Shown here piece by piece: positions 25,045 to 33,445 of a stretch of DNA of 64,000 nucleotides (within the stretch, counting starts at the first letter, position 1; every line of letters begins with the position of its first letter). Position numbers and translations under genes: made by a program. The stretch lies in NCBI RefSeq assembly GCF_016919005.1, contig NZ_JAFFQE010000002.1:186001-250000 (forward strand), read 5' to 3'. A model generated the notes under the pieces. It saw nothing but the letters and a program-made list of their open reading frames with translations. It was not told where the DNA came from and ran no database searches. Source of the DNA: Desulfopila inferna. GTDB taxonomy: Bacteria > Desulfobacterota > Desulfobulbia > Desulfobulbales > Desulfocapsaceae.

Positions 25045-26009
25045 TTGCCAATTTCCCTCCGTTCAACAATGATAGAGTTGTATTGGGTGCCGAGTTTTTC
25101 TATGCTGATTTCCACGGGACCACCAGTTACCAGAAAGTTCGCCTGGTGAATGGACTTCCTGTTGCCGGAGGGTTTAAAAGCGGTCCCACAGGAAATAACA
25201 TCCCCTGGATGAAGAGTATGGAACTGACTTATAAAACTTACAATTTCTGCAACTTTATAATTATAGTACCGGGTATTGTCGTCGGCTACTGTCTCCCCAT
25301 TAACTTTGCAGGTAACAGCCAGATTGTCCGGGTCTCCAACTTCATCTTTCGTCACCAGCCAGGGGCCAAGCACACCGAAGTTGTCCGTCCCTTTATAGCG
25401 CCCGGCATAAGAGAGGTGTTGTTCACGCTGCTCAATCTTGTCCGGATCTTCCTTCGAGGCATAGAGGGCTTGATAATGAAAGAGATCTTCCGCCCTCATT
25501 TCATTTCCGGTGATGTCATTAAAGATTGCATAGCCATATATATAATTAGGTGCATCCACAGCATCCACATCACGGGTAATCTTACCAATGATCACAGCCA
25601 GCTCCGGTTCCGGATGCATACTGCCATAATAGCTTCGCATGACCAGCGGTTGTCCATGTCCCACCAGACAGGACGCGGGTTTGAGGAAAAATGCCGGATG
25701 CTCCGGTGCCGATATTTTCCGGCTATTACTGGCTGAATTGTTGAGAGCCACGCCACAAATTTTTCCCGGATGTGGAACGGGAGGCAGCCACACAATCTCA
25801 TCTGCCGGAATTATGGCAGAACGGCGACCTGCAGCCAAGGCCTGTGCCGCAAGCGCCAAGCCCTCCTCACCCAACTTTATGAAGTCAATCATATTACGCG
25901 GGTGATCCTTCAGCTGAGGCAGGGCAAGACCAAGGTCGACAATCCGTAATTCCTCGTTTACTACCCCTATCCGCTCCTGGTCCCGGTAATTGAAACTGAC
26001 CAATTTCAT
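25029..26009 (-). CDS. Fumarylacetoacetate hydrolase (FAH) family protein
   Basis: A 326-residue FAH-fold protein. Metal ligands are visible in HPEPELAVIIGK (ExE) and IFNDITGNEMR (Asp), with the downstream blocks TDNFGVLGPWLVTKDEV and GDVISCGTAFKPSG. The family hydrolyses C-C bonds of acylpyruvates or hydrates and decarboxylates meta-cleavage products. Its place in front of an extradiol dioxygenase gene fits processing of the ring-fission product. An N-terminal cap (residues 1-75, LVSFNYRDQERIGVV) is typical for 2-oxo-hepta-3-ene-dioate hydratase/isomerase relatives. First gene of the cluster; a 333-base gap separates it from the GntR gene. Confidence 0.87.
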   Translation of the reverse strand: MKLVSFNYRDQERIGVVNEELRIVDLGLALPQLKDHPRNMIDFIKLGEEGLALAAQALAAGRRSAIIPADEIVWLPPVPHPGKICGVALNNSASNSRKISAPEHPAFFLKPASCLVGHGQPLVMRSYYGSMHPEPELAVIIGKITRDVDAVDAPNYIYGYAIFNDITGNEMRAEDLFHYQALYASKEDPDKIEQREQHLSYAGRYKGTDNFGVLGPWLVTKDEVGDPDNLAVTCKVNGETVADDNTRYYNYKVAEIVSFISQFHTLHPGDVISCGTAFKPSGNRKSIHQANFLVTGGPVEISIEKLGTQYNSIIVERREIGKWRLI

Positions 26010-26342
26010 CTTTCAATTTCCTCCTCTTTGTGCACTATCCACAATGAACCCCTGCTACCCAAAGCACCGGCCAGTCTCTTAAAGATACCCAAAGTATGCA
26101 TATTCTATTACGATAAGCATTTCCCCGCAAAAATATGAGTTCCACTCAAAATGACTACAGGAAAGTGAATATAAGTTGCCTGCGGGGGGATAACGGAACC
26201 TTTGCAGTCATGCATCATGCAGCATATACACCAACAAAGATTGCCGCCCTCTCCTAGCAAAGCCCAACGCCATAGAGATAAAACAATCTTCTGGTTGTGC
26301 TCCACATGGAACATTCCCCGTCACATTCCCGAACCGCTCCGG
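26010..26342. other. Intergenic region between GntR gene and FAH operon
   Basis: About 330 bases with no plausible gene. It should contain the promoter of the FAH-MhpB-BKACE cluster on the minus strand, but I see no convincing -35/-10 pair and no TTACATGTAA copy. Confidence 0.4.
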
Positions 26343-26996
26343 CTATTGTTCGGAAGGAAATATGATTGGAAAGAGATTTTTTTGCGAAGACTTATGGTGC
26401 AATTTCAAAAGTTCTTTGGCATGTTCAACGTCTTTTAGACAGATAGCCTCGAAGATTTCGTGATGTTCTCGCTCAATCTCCTTGATTCGATTAAGACGTA
26501 AGTCTTCAGTACGAAATCGTAAGAAGATCTTCTGGCAGATATCTCGATATTGGGCTGATAAAATATCATTGTCAACCATCTCAAGTATTCCTGCGTGAAA
26601 CTCCGTATCCAGAATAAACAGCTTCCTGGTAACATGGCCGGTAATGGCTTTTTCGTAATCTGTTTTACGTTTTTTGAAGATTTGCAGTTTCTTATCAGTC
26701 ATGTTGCGAATCGCCTGTCCAACAAAACCCACTTCCAGGATTTCGCGTATTGCATAGTGGTTTTCCGCTTCCTTCCGCGTCAGCTTATGTACAGAGTAGC
26801 CCTGGTTTGGGACAAAATCCAAGTATCCCTGCTGCGCTAAAATGCTTAAGGCATTATTGACCGGTGTTCTGCTGACATTAAGCTGTTTTGCAAGATCAAT
26901 GAAAACCAGTCTTTGACCTGGAACAATTTCATAATTGAGCATCAACTCAATTATCTGCTGATGCACTTTCAATGTGAGGTTACTTTGCTTCTTCAA
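26343..26996 (-). CDS. GntR family (FadR/FCD subfamily) transcriptional regulator
   Basis: A 217-residue regulator. The N-terminal winged helix (VHQQIIELMLNYEIVPGQRL, then LAKQLNVSRTPVNNALSILAQQGYL) is followed by an all-helical FCD effector domain. The FCD Asp/His metal-ligand pattern is seen in LDTEFHAGILEM and EREHHEIFEAI. FCD regulators sense organic acids. The gene starts with TTG, preceded by AGGGAG. It is upstream of and co-directional with the FAH-MhpB-BKACE cluster, its most likely target; it is also a candidate for the TTACATGTAA regulon (inference). Confidence 0.9.
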   Translation of the reverse strand: MKKQSNLTLKVHQQIIELMLNYEIVPGQRLVFIDLAKQLNVSRTPVNNALSILAQQGYLDFVPNQGYSVHKLTRKEAENHYAIREILEVGFVGQAIRNMTDKKLQIFKKRKTDYEKAITGHVTRKLFILDTEFHAGILEMVDNDILSAQYRDICQKIFLRFRTEDLRLNRIKEIEREHHEIFEAICLKDVEHAKELLKLHHKSSQKNLFPIIFPSEQ

Positions 26997-27017
26997 GAGC
27001 GTTCACTCCCTCTAACC

Positions 27018-27100
27018 CGGCTAACGGAAAATAAACCGGCACTCTTTTACCCCCTTGAGGGGTGTAAGTGCCTGGGTGGTATATTCAAGTTTCTAATATT
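27018..27100 (+). repeat. Dispersed hairpin-bearing intergenic repeat, copy D
   Basis: Begins with AACCCGGCTAACGGAAAATA and AACCGGCA, then the hairpin CCCCTTGAGGGG, then TGTAAGTGCCTGGGTGGTATATT. The same order is found in reverse at 47345-47425 and, without the hairpin, at 41690-41745. The GTGC-GG-GGTA block links it to the copies at 1-120 and 1586-1810. Confidence 0.6.
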
Positions 27101-27550
27101 AAAGTACTCTTGGTTTCCTTGTTTCCTCACCACTCAAGGGGGCGTAATAATAAACCCCCATGCGTTGAGTGGACTAAACTGAAAATACGGAATTCCGGGA
27201 GTAAGGTCGCCAATATGGAAATCTGATTCCCCCCTCGATCAAAACGAGGTCAAAGTCATTGGTCTCATTCTGCAACCGACTACGGAAAAATCGACTCCAA
27301 GTATTTATTACATTACGAATAGTATGTCAATACACTGCAACTTAATCTACTTTTTATATAAAATCAATCCACTACAGCTGCTCCTTAACACCCCCCCCAA
27401 GGAGGTACTTAATTGAGTGACAGAAATTAGGAGCAAGGCCCTAAAGGAGCTACGTCTTTAATCCTACTCAAGCCATCTTTAACCAGCATCAACACGTTGG
27501 GAATTTACAATATAAATACAAATACCTGCAAAGCAACACAACTTATAGAG
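27101..27550. other. Intergenic region before the FmdE gene
   Basis: AT-rich, with no plausible gene. On the minus strand TTGACATACTATTCGTAATG around 27315-27334 could be part of the GntR promoter. A C-run and CAAGGAGG at about 27391-27405 suggest a decayed copy of the dispersed repeat. Confidence 0.35.
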
Positions 27551-27578
27551 TTGACATGCGTATTATTGTATGTAACAT
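27551..27578 (+). promoter_or_regulatory. Promoter with operator in the spacer, upstream of fmdE-like gene
   Basis: TTGACA (27551-27556), a 16-base spacer and TAACAT (27573-27578). The palindrome-like ATTGTATGTAAC (27565-27576) starts 8 bases after the -35 and overlaps the -10. The promoters at 29152, 41978 and 47555 have an element of this type at the same place. The leader to the ATG is about 145 bases. Confidence 0.55.
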
Positions 27579-27729
27579 AACATGTAAATATTTTCAGTCA
27601 AGCATCACCTTGCTGTGCTCATGTAATAAACGGCCCTTAAAGCTCGAGACACAGGGTGCCCCCAAGAGGAACCATACACTACCCGCAATAGTTGGGCACC
27701 CTCGCTATTTTGGCAAATGGAGCAAAGAC

Positions 27730-28350
27730 ATGGAAACTTTTCAGACACTATTAAAAGAATCAGTCTGCAAACAGGGCCATTTGTGCGCGGGTCAGGTAAT
27801 CGGTGTGCGCATGGCCATGCTTGGCTGCCGCTTGATTGGCATAGACGACCCCCAAGACGCGCGTTTTCGCAAAAAACTTGTCGTCTTTGTCGAGATAGAC
27901 CGATACGCAACTGACGCAATTGCCAGCGTTACAGGCTGCCAACTCGGAAAACGCACTATGAAGTTCAAAGATTTCGGTATCAATGCAGCAACCTTCGTCA
28001 ACCTCGAAACCCATCTCGCCTATCGAATCGTTTCCACAGAGAGTTCCCGAGAGTACGCTCATAAATACGCCCCAAAAGAAACCTCCCTCCAACGGCAGCA
28101 AATAGTCGGTTACGAAAATATGCCGGACAGTTTGCTGTTTGATGTTCAACAGGTAAAAGTATCACTACTTGAAGGCGATAAGCCCGGTCCGCCTCGTCTT
28201 CCTGCCGCCTGCGACCACTGCGGCCAGATAGTACGGGACGGCAAGGAGATCCATGTTGGGCATGAAACTCTGTGCGGCCCCTGCAGTGATATAAGTTATT
28301 TCAAGGTCATTGACCACCACCCGCTTGCAGAGACAGAGGGTAATTTTTAA
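27730..28350 (+). CDS. FmdE-family protein with C-terminal zinc ribbon
   Basis: A 206-residue protein. The N-terminal domain carries the FmdE signature QGHLCAGQVIGVRMA with its conserved His and Cys, then VEIDRYATDAIASVTGCQLGKRTMKF. The C-terminus has a small zinc ribbon (CDHCGQIVRDGKE to LCGPCSD). FmdE-type proteins accompany molybdenum or tungsten formylmethanofuran dehydrogenases and other Mo enzymes; their role is thought to be in metal or cofactor supply. The place just before a Mo-enzyme operon sharing the same operator type supports a role in maturing transhydroxylase copy 2 (inference). The inner ATG at 27730 is chosen because the longer N-terminus has no homology and GGAG lies upstream. 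Confidence 0.82.
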   Translation: METFQTLLKESVCKQGHLCAGQVIGVRMAMLGCRLIGIDDPQDARFRKKLVVFVEIDRYATDAIASVTGCQLGKRTMKFKDFGINAATFVNLETHLAYRIVSTESSREYAHKYAPKETSLQRQQIVGYENMPDSLLFDVQQVKVSLLEGDKPGPPRLPAACDHCGQIVRDGKEIHVGHETLCGPCSDISYFKVIDHHPLAETEGNF

Positions 28351-28556
28351 CTGAGGGAAAAATTCATGAGACAGATTGTAACTCTTTCGATTATTCCTTT
28401 TTGTACTTTACAGACAACAGCCTGCCGTGTGCCTCAGCGCACGGTAAGCGCAGATATCAAAGTTCTCGTGGTCTCCAGACAGCATGTAGAGAGATTGTAG
28501 CCAATAAGAAACCGGAAAAACACAATCCTGCAAACCGAAGCCGAGGAGTGTTATTT

Positions 28557-28961
28557 ATGATTGAAGTCACACCAAAAGCCACCCTGGCAATTGCTGATTA
28601 CTGCAAAGACAAAGAAAAAAGTCCTATTCGGCTTTTCCTTAAAATCGGCGGCTGCGGCATGCATTCCTTCGGACTGGCTCTCGAAGCAGCTCAGCCGTCA
28701 GATGAACTTTATGAAATTGGCGGCCATACATATATTATTGAGCACCAGCTAATGCAACAATACGGCCCCATCAAGATTGACAGTGATGGTTTTAGCTTTC
28801 GCATAAGCGGCATTGGCATTCATCCACCAATGGGTTGCGGCACCTGCGGTTACGGCTGCGGCTCAAGAGGAGGAACGCGTTGCTCCGGTGTCTGCTCCCG
28901 CTGCAAAGCACCCTGCCCCACCGGCCAGCGAATGAGATCGCGACGAAAGAATCGCAGCTGA
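28557..28961 (+). CDS. HesB/IscA-like protein with cysteine-rich tail
   Basis: A 134-residue protein. Residues 1-95 form an IscA/HesB-like domain (IEVTPKATLAIADYC, LFLKIGGCGMHSFGLALEAA, FSFRISGIG). From residue about 98 the tail is very cysteine-rich (MGCGTCGYGCGSRGGTRC, then SGVCSRCKAPCP), with nine cysteines in about 30 residues, and ends in a basic stretch. IscA-type proteins carry Fe-S clusters or iron; the tail is unusual and could bind a second cluster or metal. GAGGAG precedes the ATG. It lies between the FmdE gene and transhydroxylase copy 2, suggesting a role in supplying clusters to that enzyme. Confidence 0.78.
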   Translation: MIEVTPKATLAIADYCKDKEKSPIRLFLKIGGCGMHSFGLALEAAQPSDELYEIGGHTYIIEHQLMQQYGPIKIDSDGFSFRISGIGIHPPMGCGTCGYGCGSRGGTRCSGVCSRCKAPCPTGQRMRSRRKNRS

Positions 28962-29082
28962 TTCGACCGTTGTTACTTCAGCGCCTTCATTACATACAAT
29001 CATTATTGAATTTCTTTTCTTTTGGCCGCACCAGTCGGTCAATGAACTCAATCACCTGGGGTTTTCTGCCTAAAAAAAATTG

Positions 29083-29110
29083 TTGACAAGCCTCTTCTTT
29101 CAAGTAAAAT
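29083..29110 (+). promoter_or_regulatory. Upstream promoter of transhydroxylase copy 2
   Basis: Perfect -35 TTGACA (29083-29088), a 16-base spacer and -10 TAAAAT (29105-29110). It lacks the TTACATGTAA element itself, but the operator at 29166-29177 would lie about 50 bases downstream of its start point. Confidence 0.5.
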
Positions 29111-29151
29111 AGCAATCAATAACTACCGTCGGAATTGGAGTGCGATACTGC

Positions 29152-29179
29152 TTGCACTGTTTCGCATTACATGTAATTT
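29152..29179 (+). promoter_or_regulatory. Promoter with ATTACATGTAAT operator, transhydroxylase copy 2
   Basis: TTGCAC (29152-29157), a 16-base spacer and TAATTT (29174-29179). The perfect palindrome ATTACATGTAAT (29166-29177) begins 8 bases after the -35 and overlaps the -10, as in the promoters at 27551, 41978 and 47555. A bound regulator would overlap the RNA polymerase site, which fits repression. Confidence 0.6.
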
Positions 29180-29324
29180 TTCATGCATAAACCAGCCAAC
29201 CGGGACACTAATGGACTGTCAGCAAAACCCGGAAAACGATACTCTTTCTTTAAAATTAGAATTATCAACAAGCGCACTGGCTGTTCCGAGGCAGTGAACT
29301 TTCAACCAGAGGAGACATATATCG

Positions 29325-31940
29325 ATGAAACCAATCAAAACAAAAGACAAGACGGTCTTAAGGTCGCTCGGCCTCGGCGGATACTTTGGCGGTGGTGCCG
29401 AAGGCATGGTAGACGTCAAAGACGGCAAGATTGTCCGTGTTCGCCCGATGCGGTATGGGTGGAAGTACGACAAGAAAGATGTTCGTCAATGGAAGATGAC
29501 GCGAGATGGCAAAACCATCGAGCCGACATGGAAATCTCTGCCCGGCCCATTCTCTCTCGCCTATAAAAAAAGGGTTTACTCCCCAAACCGAGTGCCGTTT
29601 CCAATGAAACGCGTCGACTGGGATCCGAATGGCGAAAGAAACACACAGAATCGTGGAAAAAGCAAATTTGTTCGCATTTCATGGGATGAGGCCAGCAAAC
29701 TGATTGCCGATGAAATCCGAAGATGCCACAAAGAATATGGGGTTAATAGTATTTTAATGCAAGGCGATGGCCATGGAGAGTGTAAAACCATCAACACCCC
29801 GCACGGTCATCCCGGCGTGCTGCTTGAATATCTGGGCGGTTTCACCCTCCAGGTGCGCAATCCCGACAGTTGGGAAGGCTGGTACTGGGGAGCCAAACAC
29901 GTCTGGGGCCAGGGCGCTCAGGGCATAATGTACCCTGCTGCAAACATCGTCAAAGATACTATCGAACACTCTGAAATGGTGCTTTTCTGGGGCTGCGATC
30001 CAGAGACGACTCCCTGGGGCTTCGTCGGCCAGTTTGCAAGCAGACTCTGCTACTTTTTTACAGAAGTAGGCATAAAACAGGTTTATATATGTCCTGACTG
30101 CAACTACGGTACCGCCATCCATGCCGACAAGTGGATTCCTGTATTACCCAACACAGATGCGGCCCTGCAGCTTGCCATAATCTACATGTGGCTCACCGAG
30201 GGTACCTATGACAAGGAATATGTCAAAACGCACACGGTAGGTATGGACAAGGTTGCAGACTACGTGCTGGGCAAAGAAGACGACGTGCCCAAGACTCCTG
30301 AGTGGGCATCACCAAAATGCGGCGTGCCTGTCTGGACCATCAAGGCTCTCGCCCGCGAATTCGCTGACAAAACCACTTCTATTGCCCACTATTTCGGCGG
30401 TGGTTTTATCCGCGGACCATTCGCGCACGAACCAGCCCGTCTCGAGTGTATCCTCCTCGGCATGCAGGGACTCGGTGGGCCAGGTGTCCATCAACATCAG
30501 TTCACCTATTTCGGTCTCCCCCGAGCCGAAGGACTGGGCGGAACATTCTTCTGGAATCCGGAAATTGAAGAACGCATCGCCCTGCCGGTCCTCAGTGCGG
30601 TGAGCGCATGGCAGCAACAGGTTATCCCCAAGACCTTGATCCAAAATGCAATCCTTTCCGACGAGCCGATCACGTTCAGAGGCACCGGAGCCCAGAACGC
30701 CTTGACCCACGATCAATTTGAGCATTATGTCTTCCCAATTTCCAAAGAGGAACATGGCTCTAAAATCCATATGATCTGGACCGACAGTCCCTGCAGGATC
30801 ACTTGCTGGAACTACGGGCACGAGACTGAACTGGCCATGCAGAATTCACAGGTCGAGTGCATCGTGGCGCAACACCCGTGGTTTGAAAACGATTGCGTCT
30901 ATGCCGATATCGTTCTACCCGCCAATACCTATATGGAGGTGGACGACATCGTCACCAACATCCGTCAAGGGACGATGCAGCCCAATATCATGATAACGGA
31001 AAAAGCCATTGAGCCGATCGGCGAATCGAAGAGTGATGCCCAATGCGTCCTGGAGGTTGCCAAACAGTTTGAAGGCATGGAAGAACAAATGACCGAGGGC
31101 AAGACCACTGAGGATCTGCAAAAGCTCATCTGGGGCTACATGGGCGGCGAGAAACTTGTCAGCTGGGAACAGCTGCAAGAAAAGCAATACTGGATTTACA
31201 GTACTCATCCGGACTGGGAAGACGATCCTCCAGGATTCCGTGAATTCTACGAGGACCCTGAAAAACACAAACTCAATACTCCGACCGGAAAACTTGAGTT
31301 TTACTCAGAAGCCCTTGCCAAGGCCTATCCTGACGATAAAGAAAGAGGACCGATTCCCAAGTGGATCGAAAAAAGCCATAATCATGACGAAAGGATGTCC
31401 AGCCATCGGTCGAAAATGTTTCCACTGCTGCAGATGTCCAACCATGGTCGCTGGCGTGTACATGCCCAATGTGACGACATAACCTGGACACGTGAGACCC
31501 CCACCATGAAGGTAACCGGTCCCGACGGGTATAAATACGAGCCGTGCTGGCTGAACCCGAAAGAAGCGGAAAAGCGGGGCATTAAAAACGGTGATATCGT
31601 CAAGGTATTCAACGAGCGAGGAATCGTTCTTGCCGGTGCCTATGTTACTGAACGGTTACGTGATGGTGTCGCCTATATGGACCACGGCGCCAGACACGAT
31701 CCCATTAAAACAGGCGAGATCGAACGGGGCGGTGCCATTAACACCATCACTCCGGGTGCCGTTACTTCGGAAAACTGTGTCGGTCAGATCGGCGGTGGCT
31801 ACCTGGTAGAGGTGCAAAAAGTGAGTGGCGCTGAGATGGACATTTGGCGACGCGATTATCCCGAAGCCTTTGACAGAAAGTATGACCCAGCATCAGGCCT
31901 TCGCGTTGAAGCCTGGATTGTTGACGGAGGTAAAAAATAA
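29325..31940 (+). CDS. Transhydroxylase-family molybdopterin oxidoreductase large subunit, divergent copy 2
   Basis: An 871-residue DMSO-reductase-family protein of the transhydroxylase group, without the N-terminal Fe-S motif. The Mo-ligand block is kept ([14 protein letters not shown]181-S182), as is a His at the first active-site position (H150 in GDGHGE). Counting from the shared QGLGxPG motif, the position of the catalytic Tyr in copies 1 and 3 is Phe (F408 in GGTFFW). With its four-cluster small subunit this suggests net hydroxylation or dehydrogenation of a phenol rather than transhydroxylation, perhaps like resorcinol hydroxylase (inference). It is co-transcribed with the small subunit (1-base overlap). 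GAGGAG precedes the start. No Tat signal, so cytoplasmic. Confidence 0.82.
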   Translation: MKPIKTKDKTVLRSLGLGGYFGGGAEGMVDVKDGKIVRVRPMRYGWKYDKKDVRQWKMTRDGKTIEPTWKSLPGPFSLAYKKRVYSPNRVPFPMKRVDWDPNGERNTQNRGKSKFVRISWDEASKLIADEIRRCHKEYGVNSILMQGDGHGECKTINTPHGHPGVLLEYLGGFTLQVRNPDSWEGWYWGAKHVWGQGAQGIMYPAANIVKDTIEHSEMVLFWGCDPETTPWGFVGQFASRLCYFFTEVGIKQVYICPDCNYGTAIHADKWIPVLPNTDAALQLAIIYMWLTEGTYDKEYVKTHTVGMDKVADYVLGKEDDVPKTPEWASPKCGVPVWTIKALAREFADKTTSIAHYFGGGFIRGPFAHEPARLECILLGMQGLGGPGVHQHQFTYFGLPRAEGLGGTFFWNPEIEERIALPVLSAVSAWQQQVIPKTLIQNAILSDEPITFRGTGAQNALTHDQFEHYVFPISKEEHGSKIHMIWTDSPCRITCWNYGHETELAMQNSQVECIVAQHPWFENDCVYADIVLPANTYMEVDDIVTNIRQGTMQPNIMITEKAIEPIGESKSDAQCVLEVAKQFEGMEEQMTEGKTTEDLQKLIWGYMGGEKLVSWEQLQEKQYWIYSTHPDWEDDPPGFREFYEDPEKHKLNTPTGKLEFYSEALAKAYPDDKERGPIPKWIEKSHNHDERMSSHRSKMFPLLQMSNHGRWRVHAQCDDITWTRETPTMKVTGPDGYKYEPCWLNPKEAEKRGIKNGDIVKVFNERGIVLAGAYVTERLRDGVAYMDHGARHDPIKTGEIERGGAINTITPGAVTSENCVGQIGGGYLVEVQKVSGAEMDIWRRDYPEAFDRKYDPASGLRVEAWIVDGGKK

Positions 31941-32767
31941 TGAAAGTATTCACTGTAGATCTATCAGTTTGCAACGGTTGCTACTGTTGTCAAATCGCCT
32001 GTAAAGATGAGCACGTGGTTAACGACTGGACGCCCTATGCAAAACCACAGCCGGACACTGGACAATTCTGGATTGGTCTGACGGAAAAAGTCCGTGGCCA
32101 TGTGCCCCACGTCAGAGTCTCCTACGTGCCTTTTCTCTGTAATCATTGCGACGATGCTCCATGCATAGAAGAATGCAAGGTTGATGCCATCTACAAGCGC
32201 GACGACGGCATCGTGATCATAGATCCGGAAATTTGCACCGGCTGTAAACTTTGTGCTGATACCTGTCCCCACAACTCTATTTATTTTAATGAGCAGCTGA
32301 ATATTGCGCAAAAATGTACCGGTTGCAGTCACCTGCTCGATAATGATGAAGAGTGGACAGTTCCCCGTTGTGTAGATCAGTGTCCAACCGAGGCTCTGAA
32401 GTTTGGCGAAGAAGAGGATTTTGCGGATTTTATCAAAGATGCTGAACTGCTTAATCCTGAAGCTGGAACCAAATCGAGGGTATATTATAAGGGTTTGCCG
32501 AAAAAATTTATTGCCGGCACACTCTATGACCCGACAGAAAAAGAAGTCATCATTGGTGCAACCTGCACCCTGACAGATGAGGAATCCGGATTAAAGTTCA
32601 CCGAGACAACAACGAATTTCGGCGATTTTTGGTTCAAGGAACTACAAGATGACAGAAGTTATTCTCTCACCTTTGAAAAAGATGGTGTCAAACAGACCAT
32701 AGCCGGCATTAAAACCGATATTGATCGCGGGCTTGGTGATATTGCCATGGACATGGCGGCAAAATAG
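31940..32767 (+). CDS. Four-cluster Fe-S small subunit of transhydroxylase-family enzyme, copy 2
   Basis: A 275-residue Fe-S subunit. Seventeen cysteines include complete motifs for four [4Fe-4S] clusters: C11/14/17/21, C67/70/75/79, C99/102/105/109, and C126/129 with C144/148. Copies 1 and 3 lack the C99-C105 set and C79, and should hold three clusters. The C-terminal beta-sandwich domain (EVIIGATCTLTDEES to TTNFGDFWFKEL) is the one typical of this family. The extra cluster would extend the electron path to the surface, as needed for exchange with an outside partner. The stop of the large subunit and this ATG overlap (TAATG). Confidence 0.86.
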   Translation: MKVFTVDLSVCNGCYCCQIACKDEHVVNDWTPYAKPQPDTGQFWIGLTEKVRGHVPHVRVSYVPFLCNHCDDAPCIEECKVDAIYKRDDGIVIIDPEICTGCKLCADTCPHNSIYFNEQLNIAQKCTGCSHLLDNDEEWTVPRCVDQCPTEALKFGEEEDFADFIKDAELLNPEAGTKSRVYYKGLPKKFIAGTLYDPTEKEVIIGATCTLTDEESGLKFTETTTNFGDFWFKELQDDRSYSLTFEKDGVKQTIAGIKTDIDRGLGDIAMDMAAK

Positions 32768-32791
32768 CCTTAGCTCGTTGTTAGCAACAAC

Positions 32792-32860
32792 AAAGGCGAC
32801 AACAAAAGAACCCGACTGAATTTGTTCTCCCCGGTCGGGTTCTTTGTTGTCGCCTTTTTT
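32792..32860. terminator. Long bidirectional terminator
   Basis: AAAGGCGACAACAAAAGAAC plus CCGAC pairs with GTCGGGTTCTTTGTTGTCGCC, followed by TTTTTT. The stem is over 20 bp with one bulge. It lies between the plus-strand copy 2 operon and the minus-strand FKBP gene and has T-runs suited to both directions. Confidence 0.85.
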
Positions 32861-32904
32861 ATAGTGCTTATTGCTCTGCCTTTCTCTCGAAATCAATCGT
32901 CTTT

Positions 32905-33333
32905 TCAGGGCACTTCGAGGAGTTCAACATTATAGGTCAGATTCAGTCCGGCCAGGGGATGATTTCCATCTATGGTCACCGTTTTCTCGTCCACGGCATT
33001 GACCACGAAATTGACCCTTTCTCCATCTCTGTTCTGATATTGCACTGTTCGACCGACGGTCAGATTGATGTCATGCGGAAAATTTTTTCGCTCGACCCTG
33101 AGCACCAGTTCTTTGTTGTATTGCCCGTACGCATCCTCGGGAGAAATCGTTATTTTCTTGATCTCTTTTTCTTTCATTCCAACTATCTGGGATTCAAGCG
33201 CCGGCAATATTTTACCATCGCCGATTTTAAAATTCAGTTGGGTCTTCTCTTTAGGTATTCCAACAATCCTGCCATCATCAAGTGTAATGGAAAATTGGAT
33301 TTTTACGTAACTCCCCCATTCTGCAGTTTTCAT
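32905..33333 (-). CDS. FKBP-type peptidyl-prolyl isomerase (SlyD-like)
   Basis: A 142-residue protein. An FKBP strand (YVKIQFSITLDDGRIVG), the GKILPALESQIVGMKEKEIKKI block and an insert-in-flap region with PEDAYGQYNKELVLRVERKNFP identify a SlyD-like prolyl isomerase/chaperone. The His/Cys-rich metal-binding tail of E. coli SlyD is absent. The final DGNHPLAGLNLTYNVELLEV closes the FKBP domain. The start at 33333 gives the usual MKTAEWGSYVKI N-terminus with a weak GTGAGA ribosome binding site; a longer frame adds 11 residues without homology. It is probably a housekeeping folding factor. Confidence 0.88.
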   Translation of the reverse strand: MKTAEWGSYVKIQFSITLDDGRIVGIPKEKTQLNFKIGDGKILPALESQIVGMKEKEIKKITISPEDAYGQYNKELVLRVERKNFPHDINLTVGRTVQYQNRDGERVNFVVNAVDEKTVTIDGNHPLAGLNLTYNVELLEVP

Positions 33334-33445
33334 AGTTATCTCACAGGAGTCAGAGTCTTTGTTCATAAAGGCGCTACAGCCTGTTCTCTGACATTTAATT
33401 TATATTCTAGCCTTCTCAGATGACCGATAGCAAACAACGGGTTTC

